Shown here: one piece after another, positions 58,872-64,000 of the stretch
How positions within the stretch are numbered: the stretch's first letter is position 1
Layout: the number at the start of each line of letters is the position of its first letter
DNA from: CAZJVD01 sp964549505
Lineage (GTDB): Bacteria; Bdellovibrionota; UBA1018; CAZJVD01
Direction of reading: 5' to 3'
DNA length: 64,000 nt
Assembly (NCBI GenBank): GCA_964549505.1
Contig: CAZJVD010000009.1
Span: forward strand, 48,042-112,041
Position numbers and translations under genes: made by a program
Notes under the pieces: model-generated
Told to the model about the DNA's origin: nothing
Seen by the model: only the letters and a program-made list of their open reading frames with translations
Databases searched by the model: none

Positions 58872-60255
58872 GGACACTCTCCCTCTTTTTTCTCGGCAAA
58901 TACTTTCCGTAACCCTTTTCAATCAAAACTTTTCCGTCATCGACGGCGACCTGACCACGCAGAATCGTCGTGCGACACTTTCCCTGAACTTTCCAACCTT
59001 CGTAGAGCGAATAATCGCAGTTCATGTGATGCGTCTTCGCCGAGAGCGTGTGGGTGACATTCGGGTCGAAAATCACGAGATCGGCATCGGAGCCGACGGC
59101 GACCGACCCCTTACGCGGCGACAGTCCGAAGATTCGGGCTGGAGCTGTTGATGTGATCTCGACAAACTTTTCCAGTGACAGGCGTCCTTTTGCGACGCCT
59201 TCCGAGAACATGAGTTCCATCCGATGCTCGACACCGGGGGCACCATTGGGGATCTTCGAGAAGTCTCTTTCGCCCATCTTCTTTTGATCCATACAGAACG
59301 GACAATGATCCGTAGCAACCGTATGAACGAGACCTTGACGGATACCCGCCCAAAGCGCCTCTTGATCTTTTTTCTTACGAAGCGGAGGACTCATCACCGC
59401 TTTAGATCCCTCGAATCCGTCTTGAAAGTACAACGACTCGTCGAGAAGCAGGTACTGGACACAGGTTTCGACGTTGATGGTCTGTCCACGAAACGTCGCC
59501 GAGCGAACGCGATCGAGCGCTTCTTCGCATGTCATATGAACGATGTAGAGCGGATGACCGCCATGATAGGCAAGGTCCGCCACTCGTCCGGTGGCTTCGG
59601 CTTCGCAGATCGGCGGCCGCGACAGCACGTGATACTGCGGCGATACGTTTCCTTTTGCGCGGTTTTCGGCGACCAACTGATCCACAAGATCGCCATTCTC
59701 GGCATGCGTGGTGAGCAGACCGCCGTGTCGCTTGAGCTCATCAAAAAGCTCGATCATCTGGCGGTCGTCGATCATCAGCGCGCCTTTGTAAGCCATGAAC
59801 GTCTTGAACGACGTGATTCCGTGATTTTCGATCAGGTCGCGAATTTCCGCTTTCGTCTTCGGATTAAAATCCGTGACAGCCATGTGAAACGCGTAATCAC
59901 CCAACGCCTTACCAGCCGCACGCTCGTGCCACTGATTCAACGCATTTCCGAGTGAATCACCCTGAGTCTGAATCGCAAAATCGATGATGGTTGTGGTTCC
60001 ACCATGAAGCGCAGCCCGTGTGCCGGACTCAAAGTCATCGCTGGATGACGTTCCCATGAACGGGAGATCCATATGAGTGTGCGCGTCGATTCCGCCCGGC
60101 AAAACATAACAAGACTGTGCATCGATCACGCGGTCCGCACTCGCATCGAGGCGTTCGCCGATCGTCTGGATTTTCTCTCCTGAAACAAGCACGTCAGCTC
60201 TGAAACGCTCGGTTGCTGTCACGACCGTGCCATTTTTAATCAGTAAGCTACCCAT
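58864..60255 (-). CDS. hydA: Dihydropyrimidinase (hydantoinase)
   Basis: A 463-residue cyclic amidohydrolase opening dihydrouracil/dihydrothymine to N-carbamoyl-beta-amino acids. Zinc ligands: GGIDAHTHMD, the carboxylated Lys in SFKTFMAYKG, LLTTHAENGD, YIVHMTCEEA, and the Asp in VATDHCPF. The C-terminal lid region is DYSLYEGWKVQGKCRTTILRG. ATG 60255 follows a perfect AGGAGG. Confidence 0.96.
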   Translation of the reverse strand: MGSLLIKNGTVVTATERFRADVLVSGEKIQTIGERLDASADRVIDAQSCYVLPGGIDAHTHMDLPFMGTSSSDDFESGTRAALHGGTTTIIDFAIQTQGDSLGNALNQWHERAAGKALGDYAFHMAVTDFNPKTKAEIRDLIENHGITSFKTFMAYKGALMIDDRQMIELFDELKRHGGLLTTHAENGDLVDQLVAENRAKGNVSPQYHVLSRPPICEAEATGRVADLAYHGGHPLYIVHMTCEEALDRVRSATFRGQTINVETCVQYLLLDESLYFQDGFEGSKAVMSPPLRKKKDQEALWAGIRQGLVHTVATDHCPFCMDQKKMGERDFSKIPNGAPGVEHRMELMFSEGVAKGRLSLEKFVEITSTAPARIFGLSPRKGSVAVGSDADLVIFDPNVTHTLSAKTHHMNCDYSLYEGWKVQGKCRTTILRGQVAVDDGKVLIEKGYGKYLPRKKRESVHV

Positions 60256-60292
60256 ACTAAAGACCTCCTCTTAGAAAACAGGAAAGACGAGA

Positions 60293-61750
60293 TCACCAAA
60301 TACTGGATTCGCTCTGCCAGCGCGTGATCGTCGTTTTGATATCTGTGAAAAACGTAACCGAACTCTTCCCGTGCGCCTTAACATCACCGAAGAAAGACTC
60401 TTTGGTTCCACCAAAACTAAAAAATGCCATCGGTGCCGGGACACCAATATTGATCCCGATCATCGACGGATCGACCTGGTAACAGAACTTACGAGCCGCA
60501 GCGCCATTCGTCGTAAACAGCGTGGTCGTGTTGCCGTAAGGATTGCGATTGATCCACGCAATGGCTTCGTCAAATGTCTTCGACTTTCCGAGAAGAACCA
60601 CGGGTCCGAAAACTTCTTCCTGCGCAATAGCCATTTTCTCAGTGATGCCACCAAGAACCGTCGGCTTCAGGAAATATCCGGGCATTTGATCCACGCCGAC
60701 ACGACCGTCAACAAGCAGCTCAGCACCCTCCGCCAGAGCTTGCGCGATCATGCCTTTGATTCGCTCTTTGCTCTGAGCCGAGATCACGGGACCCATCTGC
60801 GTCGTCGGTTCGAGTCCGGATCCTACGCGCACTTCGCGAGCGAGTGCCGAAACACGTGTGCTGAGTTGGGTATAGGTCTCATCACCCACTGCGATGACGA
60901 CAGAACCCGCAAGACAGCGTTCACCCGCGCAACCGATGATCGACTCAAGCGCGATGGAGGCCGACTTATCGATGAGAGCGTCCGGCAAAACCACCATGAA
61001 GTTTTTTGCGCCCCCCAGAGCCTGGACACGTTTCGTGTGCTGCGAAGCCAGCTGATACACGTGACGTGCGACGGGTGTCGAACCTACGAACGACACGCCT
61101 TGAATGTCAGGGTGTGTACAGAGTGTATCGACCACTTCTTTTCCACCGTGAACCATGTTGATCACGCCAGGAGGAAAACCGGCGCGCGCAATCAGTTCAA
61201 ACAGCTTGATCTGCGTGAGCGGAACACGTTCACTCGGTTTTAAAACAAAGGTGTTTCCAGCGGCGACCGCAAAGGGCCAGAACCAAAACGCAACCATTGC
61301 CGGAAAGTTGAACGGCGTAATGCCAGCAAACACTCCCATGGGACGACGAATCGCATGCGAATCGATGCCAGGTGCGATGTCTTCAAGCATTTCCCCCATC
61401 ATGAGCGTCGGCATCGAACACGCCGTTTCGACCATTTGGATTCCGCGCCGGACACTTCCGCGAGCCTCACTAAGCGTCTTTCCGTGCTCGGTTGTGATCG
61501 AACGAGCGAGCTCCTCGATATTTTCTTCGAGCAAGGTCTTCAGGCGAAAAAGAGGCTGAACGCGGTCATTGACGGGAGTCTGTCGCCAGGAAACAAACGC
61601 AGCTTTCGCAGCCGAGGTCGCCGCATGAACATCAGAGGCAGGACTGAGAGGGCACTGATCGAGCACCTCCCCTGTCGCAGGATTGATGATGTCGACGCCG
61701 TTTCTGCTCGACGACGAGGTCCACTCTCCACCGATATAATTTCTAATCAA
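60293..61750 (-). CDS. mmsA: CoA-acylating (methyl)malonate-semialdehyde dehydrogenase
   Basis: A 485-residue aldehyde dehydrogenase of the MmsA type, converting malonate or methylmalonate semialdehyde to acetyl- or propionyl-CoA. Family marks: YIGGEWTSSS at the start, TPFNFPAMVAFWFWPFAVAA, SFVGSTPVARHVY, and the catalytic Cys in GCAGERCLAGS. The start is TTG 61750 behind AAAGGGG; no ATG exists near it. It is the first gene of the operon and completes the route from uracil/thymine to central metabolism. Confidence 0.94.
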   Translation of the reverse strand: MIRNYIGGEWTSSSSRNGVDIINPATGEVLDQCPLSPASDVHAATSAAKAAFVSWRQTPVNDRVQPLFRLKTLLEENIEELARSITTEHGKTLSEARGSVRRGIQMVETACSMPTLMMGEMLEDIAPGIDSHAIRRPMGVFAGITPFNFPAMVAFWFWPFAVAAGNTFVLKPSERVPLTQIKLFELIARAGFPPGVINMVHGGKEVVDTLCTHPDIQGVSFVGSTPVARHVYQLASQHTKRVQALGGAKNFMVVLPDALIDKSASIALESIIGCAGERCLAGSVVIAVGDETYTQLSTRVSALAREVRVGSGLEPTTQMGPVISAQSKERIKGMIAQALAEGAELLVDGRVGVDQMPGYFLKPTVLGGITEKMAIAQEEVFGPVVLLGKSKTFDEAIAWINRNPYGNTTTLFTTNGAAARKFCYQVDPSMIGINIGVPAPMAFFSFGGTKESFFGDVKAHGKSSVTFFTDIKTTITRWQSESSIW

Positions 61751-61815
61751 ACCGCACCCCTTTCAGCTTAGGGCGGCACCATAGCGCAAAGAACGGAGCG
61801 TGACCAATCGGATAA

Positions 61816-61864
61816 CGGCCCGACCCTTCGGGCCGGGCTTGACTGAAATGACATAATGCATTAT
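61816..61864. promoter_or_regulatory. Hairpin and palindrome between divergent transcripts
   Basis: CGGCCCGA/TCGGGCCG (61816-61823 with 61828-61835) forms an 8-bp hairpin. TTGACT (61839-61844) is a possible -35 box for the gene at 61877. A 12-base perfect palindrome ATAATGCATTAT (61853-61864) could be an operator. The gap separates the pyrimidine operon from the 61877 gene. Confidence 0.4.
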
Positions 61865-61876
61865 TGATACCCACTC

Positions 61877-62731
61877 ATGCTCAAATATCGATTCTTCATA
61901 GTGGTTTTAGGCTTTTTGCCCAGCTTCTTGGTCCACGCCGGGGATGCGAAACGTGATGCGGTGTCCGAACTGTGTGATAGCGCGGTCTCATCGATCACAA
62001 TGAGAAATCCCGCGCTCCGTGCATCGGCGCCTGAACTGCTAACCGCCTTGGCATCGAACAACCGCGCAGAGCGCTGGGGAGCCGCCATGCACGCCGCTCG
62101 GCTGCTCGCACTCGCCCAACACGACGGTGCAAAAAACCCAGAGGTATTTGCCACGCAACACCTCCTCAATCGCTTATCTGATCTCGGGAGAAAAAGTCCC
62201 AGCAAAGTCGTTCAGCGATTGACCACGAGAATCCGCGCTGAGCGTCCAAAATGGAAAATGCGTCACGGGTTTCATGTCATGGAACTCGAAAGCCCGGGCA
62301 CTCAAGAGTTCATGCTCGCGACAGCCAAACAGGTACTCATGAACCTGAACACCCCGGCGCATTGGTTAGCTCTGTACAAAGGACGGGAGACGCTTCTCTC
62401 GCAGGACTTTGTTATTCCGGAAACACCGTCTCACGATTTTTTTTCGATCCTTCCGTTTGAACTGGCCGACACACTCGTTGTGAATCCGACCAGCGATGCA
62501 GTCCTGTACGCAACATCGCTTGTTTTTGTGATGGAAGTTATTGCTTATGCTCGTGGCGATAGCGCTGCCGATCCGGCTTTGCGACAGTACGCCCGTGACT
62601 TCATGGACGCGTTTTTCGCACGAACACTTCTGAACACACGGTCACCTGACCTTGATCTCATCGCAGTGGGTGCGTTTCTACTGGATGGTCAGGTGATGGT
62701 GCATATGCTTAGACAGATCTGGAATTCCTGA
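61877..62731 (+). CDS. Secreted protein of unknown function
   Basis: A 284-residue protein with a signal peptide (MLKYRFFIVVLGFLPSFLVHA) and a mostly helical mature part. Only one cysteine; no recognised motif. No ribosome site precedes ATG 61877; the sequence just upstream is a palindrome and AT-rich, so a leaderless mRNA is possible. It stands alone between the pyrimidine operon and the decayed toxin-antitoxin locus. Confidence 0.72.
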   Translation: MLKYRFFIVVLGFLPSFLVHAGDAKRDAVSELCDSAVSSITMRNPALRASAPELLTALASNNRAERWGAAMHAARLLALAQHDGAKNPEVFATQHLLNRLSDLGRKSPSKVVQRLTTRIRAERPKWKMRHGFHVMELESPGTQEFMLATAKQVLMNLNTPAHWLALYKGRETLLSQDFVIPETPSHDFFSILPFELADTLVVNPTSDAVLYATSLVFVMEVIAYARGDSAADPALRQYARDFMDAFFARTLLNTRSPDLDLIAVGAFLLDGQVMVHMLRQIWNS

Positions 62732-62833
62732 GTCTTTTGAAAAATGGTTGGCTCGACTGGTTTCGTTATCATTCGACTACTTACCACTGTTTTTAGTCAA
62801 TTTTAGCATTAAGTAAATAATTTACCCTTGTAA

Positions 62834-63004
62834 TTATGTCTTATTTATGAGACATTACGTCGTGGCTTTATCAATTCTCAAGCAATGCGAAAGGGAGCTC
62901 CACGCAGTATTTGGTTGCTGCACGCGTTCCAAAAGAAAACTCAGAAGACGCCACCACAAAATATAGACGTGGCTAAAGATCGTTTACGAAGGATACCAAG
63001 ATGA
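62834..63004 (+). pseudogene. HigB/Gp49-like toxin remnant
   Basis: The frame ending at TGA 63002-63004 encodes APRSIWLLHAFQKKTQKTPP followed by an IDVAKDRLRRIP end, the characteristic C-terminus of RelE/HigB-superfamily (Gp49-like) mRNA interferases. The rest of the toxin (about 60-70 residues) is missing: the frame runs back through unrelated sequence to a stop at 62831. An internal ATG at 62885 has no clear ribosome site. The TGA overlaps the ATG of the antitoxin gene, the original operon junction. An inverted repeat ATGTCT/AGACAT at 62836-62855 may be the antitoxin's operator. Confidence 0.7.
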
Positions 63005-63282
63005 AACATTCCAGTGCAGCTGAGCTATCGAAAAAACTCAAAATCTCAAACTCAAAAGGACTTGAGGCTACTTTGAAAGCGGACCTCATTTCGGCGGTGT
63101 TAGCAACCACCAATCAACGGAAGATTACACACGCAGAGCTAGCTAAGAGATCTGGGCTTCCTCGTTCCGCCGTTACCGGAATCTTGTCTGGAAGTCTTCA
63201 AAAGGTGACTCTTGATCGCATTCTTCGGCTTATCGAAGCTGTAGGACTTACAGTAGAAGCGAAGATCAAAAAAGCTGCTTGA
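63001..63282 (+). CDS. XRE-family antitoxin (HigA-like), toxin partner decayed
   Basis: A 93-residue protein with a helix-turn-helix at about residues 42-85 (ITHAELAKRSGLPRSAVTGI, LSGSLQKVTLDRILRLIEA). It matches the antitoxins that follow HigB/Gp49-like toxins. The start ATG overlaps the stop of the toxin remnant. Intact antitoxins can persist after toxin loss and act as anti-addiction genes or regulators. The local base composition is AT-rich. Confidence 0.85.
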   Translation: MKHSSAAELSKKLKISNSKGLEATLKADLISAVLATTNQRKITHAELAKRSGLPRSAVTGILSGSLQKVTLDRILRLIEAVGLTVEAKIKKAA

Positions 63283-63440
63283 ATGTCTGATCAAAAGTGA
63301 AGCGAAAAAACTCCAAAAGTTTCATGTTCTCAGTGCTATAAATAGTCCCGCATATTGTGGTTAGGTCAATAACTGCTGAATGTCACGAATGCTCAGTGTT
63401 ATTTCGACTTTATGATCATGGATAACCTACAAAACGAGTG

Positions 63441-63914
63441 TTATAGAGTTGCTTTCAAAATTCCCAGGTCTTTTAGCATTTCTGTCTGGTCGACTATGCC
63501 CCAATGCTCAACAATTAATCCGTCTCTGATTTTTAACGTATCAGCGGTCCTGCGAAAAATTTTTTTCCCAGTCGGTTTTTTCCCCATAAAATCACCTTGG
63601 TGGGTTCCGCTCCACTTAAAATGAAAGGAAACTAAGTTTCCTTCGACAACAATATTTTCAATTTCACCGCTGTAATCGGGGAATGCCATGAAAAGCTTTA
63701 TTAAATAGTCCTTGAAAGGTTTACGCCCGTTTGGGAGGCCAGGCTGATGTTGGATGTAGTTTTCTACGACGTATTTATCTACGGCTTCTGGATTTCGCTT
63801 TAAAAATATTTCTGTAATTGCTTGGATAGCAACCTCTTTCGATGATTTGGTTGAAGCTATAGCCGGCGTTAAAAGAAATAGGTTGAACGCAAGGAACCCA
63901 ACTAGTCCTTTCAT
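63441..63914 (-). CDS. Secreted SnoaL-like (NTF2-fold) protein
   Basis: A 157-residue protein with a signal peptide (MKGLVGFLAFNLFLLTPAIA) and a SnoaL/ester-cyclase-like domain: VDKYVVENYIQHQPGLPNG, FKDYLIKLFMAFPDYSGEIE, VSFHFKWSGTHQGDFMG, VEHWGIVDQTEML. These cone-shaped domains bind small hydrophobic molecules or act as cyclases and aldol-type enzymes; the substrate is unknown. Ribosome site TTGGAGG precedes the ATG. Bases 63283-63440 hold no gene. Confidence 0.85.
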   Translation of the reverse strand: MKGLVGFLAFNLFLLTPAIASTKSSKEVAIQAITEIFLKRNPEAVDKYVVENYIQHQPGLPNGRKPFKDYLIKLFMAFPDYSGEIENIVVEGNLVSFHFKWSGTHQGDFMGKKPTGKKIFRRTADTLKIRDGLIVEHWGIVDQTEMLKDLGILKATL

Positions 63915-63962
63915 AAAAAAACCTCCAAAGTGTCATAGTTATCGAGTGTGCTTATCGAGAGA

Positions 63963-64000
63963 TAGGTAACACTTTATTCCGGACACATAGGTAACACTTT
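63963..64000. mobile_element. Possible insertion-sequence edge with 13-bp repeats
   Basis: TAGGTAACACTTT occurs at 63963-63975 and again at 63988-64000, 25 bases apart, around ATTCCGGACACA. Repeats of this form are familiar to me from the ends of IS481/IS3-like integrase-type elements. The element would lie beyond the window; this is from memory and unconfirmed. Confidence 0.3.

Noticed and set aside
60371..61243. A 290-codon plus-strand frame opposite mmsA
   Set aside because: It is rich in Arg/His with no recognisable domain, and is antisense to a clear aldehyde dehydrogenase; a typical shadow frame.
1..64000. CRISPR arrays, rRNA genes, integrases and phage structural genes
   Set aside because: None were seen. 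The tandem repeats present are hairpin modules or pairs of direct repeats, without the regular repeat-spacer pattern of CRISPR.

Overview
The window looks like chromosomal DNA of a Gram-negative, probably predatory or host-associated member of the Bdellovibrionota/deltaproteobacterial assemblage. The evidence is an Agl/Glt-type gliding-motility cluster (ExbB/ExbD motor, TPR proteins, an AgmX/PglI-tailed TonB-like protein, outer-membrane barrels, a von Willebrand A lipoprotein), many signal-peptide proteins with no recognisable family, subtilisin-like pseudoenzymes, and frequent TTG/GTG starts with stop/start overlaps. No rRNA, CRISPR array, integrase or complete insertion sequence was seen. 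The placement is inference; no marker gene fixes the species.

Layout. 0.3-5.2 kb: a secreted protein, a TalC-type transaldolase and two secreted unknowns. 5.1-7.7 kb: an accessory stretch with two small cassettes. The first is a nucleotidyltransferase-like gene plus a small partner, between 16-bp direct repeats. The second is an AbrB/Doc toxin-antitoxin pair between the 3' end of tRNA-Leu(CAG) and a 17-bp direct repeat of that end, with the presumed original tRNA terminator displaced beyond it. 7.8-12.2 kb: YdjM-like membrane hydrolase, porin operon and EamA exporter. 12.3-14.9 kb: tRNA-Leu(GAG) running into a 212-bp palindromic element that shares hairpin modules with the first tRNA-Leu locus, then two tandem secreted genes with near-identical signal peptides.

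14.9-32.8 kb (minus strand): a deacetylase and a dead subtilase, then a long overlapping gene run transcribed leftward from a promoter at about 32.76 kb: ExbB, two ExbD, TPR protein, small secreted protein, AgmX-like protein, Ig-like lipoprotein, outer-membrane barrel, TPR protein, VWA lipoprotein, a second dead subtilase and a repeat protein. This is read as an Agl/Glt motility or surface-adhesion machine. 32.9-37.6 kb: RluA pseudouridine synthase, SGNH hydrolase, BamA-like barrel, small barrel and a HEAT-like protein. 37.6-41.8 kb: ribE-ribBA-ribH with a TrmH-like methylase, converging on a monofunctional transglycosylase. 41.8-52.5 kb: GT-C-like membrane protein, a secreted pair including a third dead subtilase, a receiver-TPR protein with an Asp-to-Glu change, heme A synthase, a secreted RAP-domain protein and a small secreted protein.

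52.5-61.8 kb (minus strand): a complete reductive pyrimidine-degradation operon. In transcription order it holds semialdehyde dehydrogenase, dihydropyrimidinase, beta-ureidopropionase, aminotransferase, NCS1 permease, PreT and PreA, predicted to take uracil/thymine through beta-amino acids to acyl-CoA. 61.8-64.0 kb: an unknown secreted protein, a HigB toxin remnant with an intact antitoxin, a SnoaL-like protein, and a repeat at the right edge resembling the end of a mobile element.

The best candidates for something undescribed are the tRNA-Leu-associated hairpin elements, the set of three independently inactivated secreted subtilases (one in the motility operon, one fused to another domain), and the secreted RAP-domain protein.
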